DNA from: Paenibacillus sp. FSL H3-0469
Lineage (GTDB): Bacteria; Bacillota; Bacilli; Paenibacillales; Paenibacillaceae
Length of the DNA stretch: 64,000 bases
Reading direction: 5' to 3'
NCBI RefSeq assembly: GCF_038051945.1
Contig: NZ_CP150302.1
Span: 2,852,001-2,916,000, forward strand
Part shown: in pieces, positions 1-7,447 of the stretch
Position numbering within the stretch: position 1 is the stretch's first letter
Layout of the letters: every line of letters begins with the position of its first letter
The notes under the pieces: generated by a model
Seen by the model: the letters and a program-made list of their open reading frames with translations, nothing else
What the model was told of the DNA's origin: nothing
The model's database searches: none
Made by a program: the position numbers and the translations under genes

Positions 1-1
1 C

Positions 2-2098
2 TATATTGGCCGGATGGTGATGCGGCAGGAACAGGATTCCTTCTTCCTGCTGTTTGCTGCCGCCGCTATCGGCTCCAGCGTTATTGGCGGGGCTATGGAA
101 TCCAATGCCAAGGGAAGTATCCTGTATTATCCTGTAGATGTCATTGCAGCCATCATTGGCTTCTCCTCCTACTGGTTCAAGCGGTACTTCCGCAATGCGG
201 AGGAGAACCGGCTGCTCAACCTGCAGCTGAAGGAGAGCGACCGGAAGAAGGACGAATTCCTGGCGAATACCTCCCATGAGCTGCGGACACCGCTGCACGG
301 TATTATCAGCATTGCCCAGACTGTAGCCTCCAAGGAACAACACATGCTGGACGAACAAAGCTATAAGGATCTGGAGCTGCTCATTACGATCAGCCGCAGA
401 ATGTCCCTGATGCTTAACGATCTGCTCGATGTGACCCGTCTGCAGGAGAAGCGGATTGTGCTGCAGCGTGAGCCGCTGGCCATGGGTTCACTGGTCTCGG
501 GCGTACTGGGGATGTTCGAATTCATGATCGAAGGCAAACGCCTGCAGCTGCGTAATGAGCTGCCCGCTTCATTGCCACCGGTCTGGGGTGATGAGAAGCG
601 GATTGTGCAGATTCTGTATAACCTGCTGCACAATGCCATCAAATACACGCAGGCCGGAACAGTCACCGTCTCCGCCGTTAACGACGGCAAGCTTGCTTGG
701 ATTAGTGTAGCCGATACCGGGGCAGGGATCGACAAGGAGACGCAGGCGCGGATCTTCTCGCCCTATGAACAGGGCAGCAAAGGCATCATTGACGGAGGCG
801 GCATCGGTCTGGGCTTAAGCATCAGCAAGCAGCTGACGGAGCTGCACGGAGGAGACCTTACACTAGACTCTGAGCCGGGAAAAGGGTCCGTGTTCACCTT
901 CACTCTTCCGCTGGCCTCCTCTGCTGGGGCCCGGGAGAGGACGGGTCAGGATACAGCCGCCGGGCAACCGGACAATCCTGATCTGCAGGGGCTGCTGCTT
1001 GAGGAGAGCCGGCTGCTATTACAACAGTCCGATATCCGCAATCTCACAGTCCCTATAGAGTTAACGGCTCCGCCGCAGATACAGGACGCCTCTCAGTCGG
1101 CCAAGTCTCTGATCCTGGCTGTCGATGATGATCCGGTCAATCTGAAGGTGCTCTCCAGCATGCTCTCGGCAGAGCATTATCAATTGGTCACCGCCACCAG
1201 CGCCGGGGAAGCCTTGGAGCTGCTTGGCACCGAGCCGTGGGATCTGCTGATCGCCGATGTGATGATGCCGTATATGTCCGGCTATGAATTAACACGGATA
1301 GTCCGGCAGCGCTTCTCCCTCTCGGAGCTGCCGATCCTGCTGCTCACCGCCCGCAACCAGCCGGCGGACATCTACACCGGCTTCCTGGCCGGAGCCAACG
1401 ATTATGTCGCCAAGCCGGTGGACGCGCTGGAGCTGAAGTACCGGGTCCGCTCGCTGACCGGACTGAAGCAGTCCATCAACCAGAGCCTGCGGATGGAGGC
1501 AGCTTACCTGCAGGCTCAGATTCAGCCGCACTTCCTGTTCAACACGCTGAACGCGCTGATGGCGCTGAGTGAATTCGACCAGCCGAAGATGCGCGATCTC
1601 GGAGAAGCCTTCTCCTCCTACCTGCGCATCAGCTTCGATTATATGAACTCGCAGCAGCTCGTCGGATTATCCCATGAGCTGGAGCTGGTAGAATCCTATC
1701 TCTTCATTGAGAAGGCCCGCTTCGAGGAACGTCTGCAGATCGAATGGGAGGTTGATCCCGGCATCGAGCTCCTGCTTCCTCCGCTCACCCTACAGCCGCT
1801 GGTGGAGAACGCGGTCAGACACGGCCTGCTGAGCCGCAAAGCCGGAGGCAAGCTCCAGGTCCGCATTCGCCGCCAGAAGGGATACACCTCCTTCGAAGTG
1901 GAGGATAACGGCAAGGGCATGAGCGGGGAACAGGTGGCCCGTCTGCTCGACGACACCTTCCGGGCCCACCGCGGCATCGGCCTGCTGAACACCAATCGCC
2001 GCCTGACTCAGCTCTACGGCGAAGGCCTCGTCATCCGCAGCCAGCCCGAAGTTGGCACTACGGTATCCTTTGTGATTCCTGAGCGGAGGCGGGAGTGA
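2..2098 (+). CDS. hybrid sensor histidine kinase/response regulator (5' end outside window)
   Basis: The frame is open to the window edge, so the N-terminus (probably a multi-span sensor domain) is missing; residue numbers below count from the ATG at 14. Two hydrophobic stretches (about 10-25 and 38-53) are followed by a HisKA dimerisation helix with the motif SHELRTPLHG (phospho-acceptor His about 88) and an HATPase_c domain with a DTGAGI and a GGIGLGLSI box. A receiver domain follows (DDD acidic pocket, phospho-Asp about 415 in ADVMMP), then a second kinase module of the LytS/His_kinase type (QPHFLFNTLNAL, His about 506) with its own ATPase domain (DNGKGM, GIGLLNTNRRL). The layout HisKA-HATPase-REC-His_kinase-HATPase suggests two output routes in one protein. 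The signal sensed cannot be deduced. A hairpin terminator follows the stop. Family assignment is firm; role is open. Confidence 0.9.
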   Translation, partial: YIGRMVMRQEQDSFFLLFAAAAIGSSVIGGAMESNAKGSILYYPVDVIAAIIGFSSYWFKRYFRNAEENRLLNLQLKESDRKKDEFLANTSHELRTPLHGIISIAQTVASKEQHMLDEQSYKDLELLITISRRMSLMLNDLLDVTRLQEKRIVLQREPLAMGSLVSGVLGMFEFMIEGKRLQLRNELPASLPPVWGDEKRIVQILYNLLHNAIKYTQAGTVTVSAVNDGKLAWISVADTGAGIDKETQARIFSPYEQGSKGIIDGGGIGLGLSISKQLTELHGGDLTLDSEPGKGSVFTFTLPLASSAGARERTGQDTAAGQPDNPDLQGLLLEESRLLLQQSDIRNLTVPIELTAPPQIQDASQSAKSLILAVDDDPVNLKVLSSMLSAEHYQLVTATSAGEALELLGTEPWDLLIADVMMPYMSGYELTRIVRQRFSLSELPILLLTARNQPADIYTGFLAGANDYVAKPVDALELKYRVRSLTGLKQSINQSLRMEAAYLQAQIQPHFLFNTLNALMALSEFDQPKMRDLGEAFSSYLRISFDYMNSQQLVGLSHELELVESYLFIEKARFEERLQIEWEVDPGIELLLPPLTLQPLVENAVRHGLLSRKAGGKLQVRIRRQKGYTSFEVEDNGKGMSGEQVARLLDDTFRAHRGIGLLNTNRRLTQLYGEGLVIRSQPEVGTTVSFVIPERRRE

Positions 2099-2128
2099 TC
2101 CGCCCGCCTGCTCTATAACGGCAGCACG

Positions 2129-2172
2129 AATAACCCGCAGTTCAGGAGAAGACTCCAGAGCTGCGGGTTATT
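2129..2172. terminator. hairpin between converging genes
   Basis: A perfect 12-bp stem (AATAACCCGCAG pairing with CTGCGGGTTATT) with a second inner stem GGAG/CTCC. It sits between the plus-strand kinase and the minus-strand SLH gene, so it can serve both; there is no long U-tract on either side. Confidence 0.7.
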
Positions 2173-2189
2173 GTTGTGAGCCTTATAAT

Positions 2190-4385
2190 CTACTCTTTGT
2201 CAGGTTCCGGCGTATAAACCACCGTCTTCTCAACCGTAACCACCTTGCCGAAGCTGTTGGTCACCTTGAATACAAATGTATTGCTGCCCTCAGTCAATAT
2301 CACCGACTCATAGAAGCTGCCATAGCTGCTGATCAGTTTGTCATTCAGATAGATTTTGGGGCTGCTGTCGTTCGCATCCGTGGCTTTCCCGGTTAAGGTT
2401 AGCTGCTTTGACTTGGTCGTCTCAGGAATGTAATCCAGAACCAGCACAGGCTCACTGACATTGAACGTAATGGTCTTGGTTACAGGCTCCGAGCTTTTGC
2501 CCAAGCTGTTCACAGCCTTGAAGGTGAAGGTATTCACTCCCTCTTTGAGGGTTACCGACTCCCTGAAGGGCCCGTAGCTACTCACCAGTACATCGTTCAT
2601 GTAAATCTTCGGGCTGCTGTCATTCTTGTCGGTGGCCTTTCCGCTCAGTGTAACTGTCTGGCTGCTGCTGGTCTCCGGGATCAGATCAAGCGTCAGTACC
2701 GGGCCGTCTACTTTAAAAGTAATTGTCTTGGTGATCGCCTCCGAGCTTTTGCCCAGGCTGTTCACAGCCTTGAAGGTAAATGTATTCACTCCCTCTTTGA
2801 GGGTTACCGTCTCTCTAAAGGGCCCGTAGCTGCTCACCAGCTCATCGTTCATGTATATCTTCGGGCTGCTGTCATTCTTGTCCGTCGCCTTCCCGCTGAG
2901 GGTAATCGTCTGGCTGCTGCTGGTCTCCGGGATTAGATCCAGAGTCAGCACAGGGCCGCCCACATTGAACATGATCGTCTTGGTGATGACGGAGCTTTTG
3001 CCCAGACTGTTAGTCGCCTTGAAGGTGAACGTATTCACTCCTTCTTTGAGGGTTACCGTCTCTCTAAAGGGCCCGTAGCTGCTCACCAGCTCATCGTTCA
3101 TGTAAATCTTCGGGCTGCTGTCATTCTTATCCGTCGCCTTCCCGCTGAGGGTAATCGTCTGACTGCTGCTGGTCTCCGGGATCAGATCAAGCGTCAGCAC
3201 CGGTCCGCCCAGGGTAACAGTTATCTGCTTCTCGACTACCGCTTTTTTATCATTTTTATTGACTGCGGTCACGACAATCTTGTTAACGCCTTCCTTCAGC
3301 GTCACATCCGCACTGAATTCTCCATTATAAGATACGTAGGCCGTCTTATCATTAACTGTAACCTGCGGATTCGTGTCACCGCTGTCCTTCACCTTACCGG
3401 TAATCTTAGCTGTAAGCTGATTTGACGTCTCAGGAGCCTGCACCGTAAGCTGTGGCCCGGAGATCTGATAGGTCACCTGCTTCGTAACTGTATTCGAGCG
3501 TCCGTTCGGCAGAACCGCCTTGAAGACGAATTCGTAGACCTTCTCTCCCCCATCCAGATCATATGCCTCGGCAAAAGAGCCATCCACATTTTCTACTTCT
3601 TCATCGTTGATGTACACCTTGGCATCCGCATTCACTTTGCCCGTAAGCTTAACCGTTCTGTCCGACACCTGCGCCGGCACCTGTACGTCCAGCTTCACAT
3701 CCTGTGTAGCGGTAGTATAGGAGGACTTCAATACACGGTACAGCAACGTAGCTACAGAAGCCCGGTTAATCGGACTCGTCGGTCCGAAGGTTCCATCCGG
3801 AAAGCCCTGAATCAGCTTATTCTCCACAGCAACCGCTACTTCCTTCGCCAGCTGAGGGGTCACATCCTCATAGTCATCGAATCTGTACCGCAGAATATTG
3901 TCCGCGTCTACACCATCCGTCTCCAGCCCCATCGCACGTACCAAGGCAACCGCCACATCTTCACGTGTAGCACTCGCCTGAGGATCGAAGAACGGCTTGC
4001 CCTTCATTGGAAAATATCCGGTGAGATAGTCTTTGGACGCTTCTACATATTTATAAGCCCAGGAGGAGGGAGCCACATCCGAGAATGTCTGCGTTCCATC
4101 CGAGACCAAATCAAGTCCAAAGGTCAATGTAATCAGCTTGGCTAGCTGCTCTCTGGTAATTGCCGCTTCAGGCTTAAAGGACCCGTCCGGGTTCCCCGTA
4201 ATAATGCCTTGATTCGCCATACTTTGTATCGCTTCATTGGCCCAGTATGTGGTCTTCACATCCACGAATACATAAGATGACGTCTGTTGTACAACTGTTG
4301 CCGCACTAGCCACTCCCCCGAACAGCATACTCAGCAGCATCACCCATGCCGATACTACTCTCCATCTTCTCGCCTTCACACTCAT
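2190..4385 (-). CDS. SLH-domain cell-surface protein with tandem Ig-like repeats
   Basis: A secreted protein anchored to the wall by SLH domains, which in this family bind pyruvylated secondary wall polymer. After a signal peptide (charged RRWR, then a hydrophobic core ending near ASA) come three SLH domains (about 43-220) with the usual FxDV...W and GxxDGxFxPxxxxTR patterns. The remainder is about six bacterial Ig-like units of roughly 80 residues. The last four begin with VLxLDxIPET and three of these are almost identical in protein and DNA. The open frame begins at a TTG at 4394; the ATG at 4385 is preferred, though its ribosome site is only a G-run, and a GTG 6 bases further is possible. 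Monocistronic. The repeats look like a stalk or spacer; no enzymatic domain is visible. Confidence 0.85.
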   Translation of the reverse strand: MSVKARRWRVVSAWVMLLSMLFGGVASAATVVQQTSSYVFVDVKTTYWANEAIQSMANQGIITGNPDGSFKPEAAITREQLAKLITLTFGLDLVSDGTQTFSDVAPSSWAYKYVEASKDYLTGYFPMKGKPFFDPQASATREDVAVALVRAMGLETDGVDADNILRYRFDDYEDVTPQLAKEVAVAVENKLIQGFPDGTFGPTSPINRASVATLLYRVLKSSYTTATQDVKLDVQVPAQVSDRTVKLTGKVNADAKVYINDEEVENVDGSFAEAYDLDGGEKVYEFVFKAVLPNGRSNTVTKQVTYQISGPQLTVQAPETSNQLTAKITGKVKDSGDTNPQVTVNDKTAYVSYNGEFSADVTLKEGVNKIVVTAVNKNDKKAVVEKQITVTLGGPVLTLDLIPETSSSQTITLSGKATDKNDSSPKIYMNDELVSSYGPFRETVTLKEGVNTFTFKATNSLGKSSVITKTIMFNVGGPVLTLDLIPETSSSQTITLSGKATDKNDSSPKIYMNDELVSSYGPFRETVTLKEGVNTFTFKAVNSLGKSSEAITKTITFKVDGPVLTLDLIPETSSSQTVTLSGKATDKNDSSPKIYMNDVLVSSYGPFRESVTLKEGVNTFTFKAVNSLGKSSEPVTKTITFNVSEPVLVLDYIPETTKSKQLTLTGKATDANDSSPKIYLNDKLISSYGSFYESVILTEGSNTFVFKVTNSFGKVVTVEKTVVYTPEPDKE
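2440..3215 (-). repeat. near-identical intragenic repeats (about 235-240 bp units)
   Basis: Three consecutive copies of the Ig-like unit are nearly identical at DNA level: the string for YMNDELVSSYGPFRE and the block for LIPETSSSQT recur with a few changes. A fourth, more diverged copy lies nearer the 3' end of the gene. High DNA identity suggests recent duplication or gene conversion. Confidence 0.85.
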
Positions 4386-4524
4386 CGCCCCCAACCATAG
4401 TAAGCAGCCCCGGCCGTCAACTCTTCTATTACTATACTAAGAGAACAGCCTGCTAGACTCGCAGAGACAATTATACCTCAATTAGTACCAAGGTAATAGT
4501 TCCTAAGACATAAACATTTTCCCA

Positions 4525-4550
4525 TGAAAAAAGAGACCCTCAGGTCTCTT
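4525..4550 (-). terminator. terminator of the 50-aa ORF
   Basis: AAGAGACC, loop of 4, GGTCTCTT: a perfect 8-bp stem followed on the minus strand by a run of U, directly abutting the small ORF stop codon. Confidence 0.85.
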
Positions 4551-4702
4551 CAACTCTCCGTATTCTCCGCTTCGGAGCTTCTTACCAGCTGCCGCCGCTG
4601 CTTCCCCTTCTTGATCCACAGCCGGTCCTGGTCATCCCGGTAGAATCTGATCCCGAACAAGCGTAACGGGGTCCACACTTCCCTAAAATAATAATTAGGC
4701 AT
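4550..4702 (-). CDS. small basic protein of unknown function (50 aa)
   Basis: An ATG at 4702 opens a 50-codon frame (starting MPNYYFREVWTPLRLFGIRF) rich in Arg, Lys, Trp and Tyr, ending in TGA at 4550. Three things suggest it is real. A GGGAGA ribosome-binding site lies about 10 bases upstream. A TATAAT box (complement of 4741-4746) sits about 40 bases upstream. A perfect rho-independent terminator starts at its stop codon. No signal peptide or membrane segment is seen. It resembles no family that I recognise. Its DNA is richer in GC than the neighbouring toxin module. It lies between the SLH gene and the pheromone cassette and is probably transcribed alone. Confidence 0.55.
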   Translation of the reverse strand: MPNYYFREVWTPLRLFGIRFYRDDQDRLWIKKGKQRRQLVRSSEAENTES

Positions 4703-4821
4703 GGTCCATTTCTCCCAGACTATAAATAGATTTGCTCCTAATTATAGACCGGGATACCTGGTTTGTTTGTCGCATTGTGGAAGGAGAGCCTTAAGGTTAC
4801 CGCCTATTTCCCAAAATCGCC

Positions 4822-4869
4822 TTATCTGCGGAACCAGCACATGATCTGCTCCAGCGAACCCTTCGCTTC
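4822..4869 (-). pseudogene. decayed 3' end of a ydcF-like gene (copy A)
   Basis: In one frame this encodes EAKGSLEQIMCWFRR and a stop, differing only at IM/C from the C-terminus of the intact ydcF-like gene at 11764 (EAKGSLEQIKRWFRR). Similarity stops abruptly on the upstream side. It is a relic of a duplication, not a gene. Confidence 0.8.
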
Positions 4870-4873
4870 AAAT

Positions 4874-4904
4874 CAAAATAACGCTCCCGATATACCGGGA
4901 ACGT
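4874..4904 (-). terminator. terminator of the regulator-pheromone operon
   Basis: On the minus strand a 9-bp stem (ACGTTCCCG/CGGGAGCGT, one G-U pair) with a 6-base loop, then a U-rich run. It lies about 50 bases after the pheromone stop codon. Confidence 0.75.
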
Positions 4905-4955
4905 CATTTACTCTGTATACTTACTTGAAATCATACCTTTACTGCCCGGTAAGCA

Positions 4956-5099
4956 TCAACCACCACCGAAACCGTGCCCCATAGTTTGAATAAAAGATTG
5001 AATGCTGATGTTTGCTACAGGCTCAGCAGTACCAACAGTTATAATAATTGCAATAGCCAGACTACAGGAAGCTAGGAGTTTGAACAATTTTCTTTTCAT
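4956..5099 (-). CDS. secreted quorum-sensing propeptide, AloP/Phr-like (47 aa)
   Basis: This short gene starts inside the 3' end of the XRE/TPR regulator (38-base overlap, different frame). Its ATG at 5099 is preceded by GAGAGGTG at good spacing. The product has a basic start (MKRKLFK), a hydrophobic core (LLASCSLAIAIIITVG), a likely cleavage region after GTAEPVA, and a short tail ending IQTMGHGFGGG. This is the design of RRNPP-family pheromone precursors: export by Sec, trimming outside, re-import by an oligopeptide permease, and binding to the cognate TPR receptor. From memory, Paenibacillus Alo peptides are Gly/His-rich at the C-terminus (one is SHGRGG), which resembles this tail. The mature peptide is probably the last 5-8 residues. 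Function is inferred from position and design. Confidence 0.8.
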   Translation of the reverse strand: MKRKLFKLLASCSLAIAIIITVGTAEPVANISIQSFIQTMGHGFGGG

Positions 5100-6462
5100 G
5101 TGAGTCCTGCACCTCTCTAATTAGAAGTTTGTATTGCTCTTTCTCTTCTTCATCTGCCAGATGCCGATGCTGTTCGAATAGATCAACACATTTAATGATA
5201 TTGCTCTCATCATTGATTCTAGCAGACGATTCCAAACTTTGCAGGATGAATCTAATACCTTCTTTACGCTCACTATGTAAATAATAGGCTGCTATTTCAG
5301 CGAGGAATTGAGTGTGTTGGTCTAACATGACCTGCCGGTTATAATCGCCGAATTCTGTAGAATATGTCCGGTAAGGAATATAGGAAGCAAATCGCTCCAG
5401 AATAGAATCAACATTCCAGTCATAGCGGTTAGCCGACGAGATAATATTGTATAATGCTATAAATATCTCATCTGACCGGTGGGAGATATAGTCAACATAT
5501 TCAGAGAGCGACTCGTATTCTCCTCCCATCACCCGATAGAGCATTCTATTCGCAGTACCCCATTCCTGGAACTGAGCTACAGTCCGCTTTACTTCTTCAT
5601 TGTCTTCCTGTATCCAACTTCCATCCATATAGAGGGACACCCAATCTAATGCCGAATTGTAGTCTCCTAATTCCTCGCATACAGTTGAACGGATAAGCTG
5701 TGCGTACAGGATATAGAAGTAAAGAGGTTTCTCGGTTTTTTTCTCGTTACTCTCTCTGCGGCCCGACTGGCGCTGGAGATTATAACGAAGAGTCGCTAAT
5801 TGCTGCATTTGCTTCGCCAGTTCATCCACCTTATGCCACCGATGCATTGTAGCATAGACATGAGCAAGATGCTTCAATCCTTCCAATTGATCCGCTTCAT
5901 CCAGCCGGTCGAGATAACATTCGAAGAGATGTGCCGCCTGTAAATTCCGCGTCTGGTCGTCACCAATGGCGATACGGAACAGACGGTATTGGCATACCGC
6001 AAGTCTCTCGGAATTCTGATACTTCTCACTGACACTCACATTCTTATACAGCAACTCGGCAGCTTGCCACACCCCCTCTTGAAACAGTCCTTCAGCCACT
6101 TCGAACAGCATGGGGGCATAGACCAGATTCTCCAGCAGATTCTGAACCACCTGTTCAACGCAATCCAGACGGCCCAGCTCAGCTGAGCGCACAAGAAAAG
6201 GCCGCAGACGCCGCCAGGTAGGTGACGAGAAATAGAAACATTCATCCACGTATAAGCTGTAGAAATGATCCTCCGGCAGATCCATTGCCTTGGTAATTCG
6301 CTCCAGATGGTTCATAGCAATGGGCTGGTGACCACTAAGTATCCGGCTGAGCGTTCCTGAATTAATTCCGGATTGTCCCGAGAATTGATTAATAGGCATT
6401 CCCTTCTGCGACAAATACAACGCTAATTGATCGCGAATCATAGTTCTAGTAGTAGGGACCAC
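5062..6462 (-). CDS. XRE-family HTH/TPR regulator, RRNPP (Alo-like) pheromone receptor
   Basis: About 466 residues. The first 60 or so form a Cro/CI-type helix-turn-helix (MPINQFSGQSGINSGTLSRI then LSGHQPIAMNHLERITKAM); the rest is all-helical, TPR-like sequence. This is the layout of PlcR, NprR, AimR and the Paenibacillus Alo receptors, which bind a short re-imported peptide through the TPR domain to switch DNA binding. The open frame extends to a GTG at 6522, but that lies inside the promoter, so the GTG at 6462 is chosen (AGGTGG seven bases before); the ATG at 6441 is an alternative. The 3' end overlaps the propeptide gene, a typical receptor-pheromone arrangement. Targets are unknown; self-regulation and the adjacent toxin module are reasonable guesses. 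Confidence 0.82.
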   Translation of the reverse strand: MVPTTRTMIRDQLALYLSQKGMPINQFSGQSGINSGTLSRILSGHQPIAMNHLERITKAMDLPEDHFYSLYVDECFYFSSPTWRRLRPFLVRSAELGRLDCVEQVVQNLLENLVYAPMLFEVAEGLFQEGVWQAAELLYKNVSVSEKYQNSERLAVCQYRLFRIAIGDDQTRNLQAAHLFECYLDRLDEADQLEGLKHLAHVYATMHRWHKVDELAKQMQQLATLRYNLQRQSGRRESNEKKTEKPLYFYILYAQLIRSTVCEELGDYNSALDWVSLYMDGSWIQEDNEEVKRTVAQFQEWGTANRMLYRVMGGEYESLSEYVDYISHRSDEIFIALYNIISSANRYDWNVDSILERFASYIPYRTYSTEFGDYNRQVMLDQHTQFLAEIAAYYLHSERKEGIRFILQSLESSARINDESNIIKCVDLFEQHRHLADEEEKEQYKLLIREVQDSHEKKIVQTPSFL

Positions 6463-6510
6463 GCAAACACCACCTAACTGGAATCCAATATAATTTCTTT
6501 TATAGTTGTA

Positions 6511-6539
6511 ATAATATGTCACATTATACCAATGGTCAA
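6511..6539 (-). promoter_or_regulatory. SigA-type promoter of the pheromone receptor
   Basis: On the minus strand TTGACC, 17 bases, TATTAT: near-consensus -35/-10 with ideal spacing. The -10 overlaps the upstream part of the open frame, supporting the later start codon. Confidence 0.7.
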
Positions 6540-6603
6540 TAACATAGAGTACTACAGATTAGTCTAATCCGTGAACTACAGGCAACCCGTTTGCCATATG
6601 AGG

Positions 6604-6796
6604 GCAAAAAAATAGAGACTCTAGTAGTCTCATAAGGTCTCTGTCGTCCCGATATCACATTTGCGAAGCCGCTGTCTCTGCTGCTGTCTCTGATGTTCCC
6701 CCCGCTTCACCTACTGCCGATCCGCAATATTCCGCTAGAACCGATCTGTATCCATCACGAAGGTGTCGTGCCTTATCGGCGGAACCAGCGCTTAAC
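6604..6796 (-). pseudogene. degenerate duplicate of the ydcF 3' end and downstream region (copy B)
   Basis: About 190 bp align with 11609-11795. Shared blocks include the A-run plus GAGAC hairpin, GCGAAGCCGCTGTCTCTGCT, CCCCCGCTTCACC, CCGCTAGAACC and the codons for KRWFRR-stop (6773 onward). Copy B is interrupted by small insertions and loses similarity after about 6796. It lies between the toxin/immunity module and the receptor gene. Confidence 0.8.
6606..6631 (-). terminator. terminator in ydcF-end copy B
   Basis: GAGACT, 5-base loop, AGTCTC, then a U-run on the minus strand. It matches the terminator after the intact ydcF gene (11611-11635) in sequence and relative position. Confidence 0.7.
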
Positions 6797-6821
6797 AGCT
6801 ATAAAATAGCAGAGTAAAAAT

Positions 6822-6976
6822 CTATTTAGAAGACTTTTCGCTCTGCCTTATTTTTAAATTAAGTGCTACTGGAAACCAAACAAAATTTACAAGACACTTA
6901 ATTATATATCTCATACAACAAACAGGAGGTGTCCCGTTCAGCTTTATTATAGCTAAACGGGACACCTCTGAAGGAT
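6822..6976. other. AT-rich gap, no convincing gene
   Basis: Open frames here (for example a 30-codon stretch ending at 6822) lack a ribosome site and resemble nothing recognised. The stretch contains the immunity-gene terminator (6927-6967). Confidence 0.5.
6927..6967 (-). terminator. terminator of the toxin/immunity operon
   Basis: A 17-bp stem with one mismatch (AGGTGTCCCGTTTAGCT pairing with AGCTGAACGGGACACCT) around a 7-base loop, just after the immunity stop codon. The U-tract is weak (CCTGTTTGTTG). Confidence 0.8.
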
Positions 6977-7440
6977 TAATCTGTTTTTCTTTTGAGATAT
7001 TCATCTAAATACGATTGGGCAAATTCGTCCGTAGGATGTAGCCCTAAATTTTCATACTTCCAAATTGTAAATTGTTCAGCAGGGGAGAACTGAACTTCAT
7101 CGTAACTATAATCAATATTAAATTTTCCGGATTGATCTAAATACATTGTAAGATTCGTCCAAGGTTCAGGAGAACTTTTAAGTGATTCTTGATTTAGCTC
7201 AACGAAATATTCTACCAACTCTCTGTCCAACCTATTATATATTTGATCGTCTACCCCATATATCTCAGGAATAGATTGACCAAATATCAACTCGTTTCGA
7301 GTGGTAGAATTGTAATAAAAATAGACTATTCTTGATCCTGGCAATATCTCAGCATAGAGATAAATTTTATCCCATTCATCAGGAATTATTCCTACGAGCT
7401 TATTCCCTATACGCTGATACAATTCTTCAATCTTATTCAC
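6976..7440 (-). CDS. YezG-family (DUF600) immunity protein
   Basis: A 154-residue acidic protein starting MNKIEELYQRIGNKLVGIIP and continuing with WDKIYLYAEILPGSRIVYFYY, the conserved N-terminal signature of YezG/DUF600 proteins. In Bacillus subtilis YezG neutralises the nuclease toxin YeeF. The open frame runs up to a TTG at 7458, but GTG 7440 is chosen because GGAGG lies 11 bases before it and the product then matches the family start. The ribosome site overlaps the toxin stop codon, so translation is coupled to the toxin gene. It most likely binds the C-terminal nuclease domain of that toxin. Codon use is AT-rich, like the toxin gene. Confidence 0.85.
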   Translation of the reverse strand: MNKIEELYQRIGNKLVGIIPDEWDKIYLYAEILPGSRIVYFYYNSTTRNELIFGQSIPEIYGVDDQIYNRLDRELVEYFVELNQESLKSSPEPWTNLTMYLDQSGKFNIDYSYDEVQFSPAEQFTIWKYENLGLHPTDEFAQSYLDEYLKRKTD

Positions 7441-7447
7441 AGATAGG

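Noticed and set aside
4763..4984. 73-codon open frame on the plus strand
   Set aside because: It overlaps the pheromone gene and terminator on the other strand and has no ribosome site.
6822..7004. 60-codon minus-strand open frame after the immunity gene
   Set aside because: It overlaps the immunity gene 3' end, contains the operon terminator and has no ribosome site.
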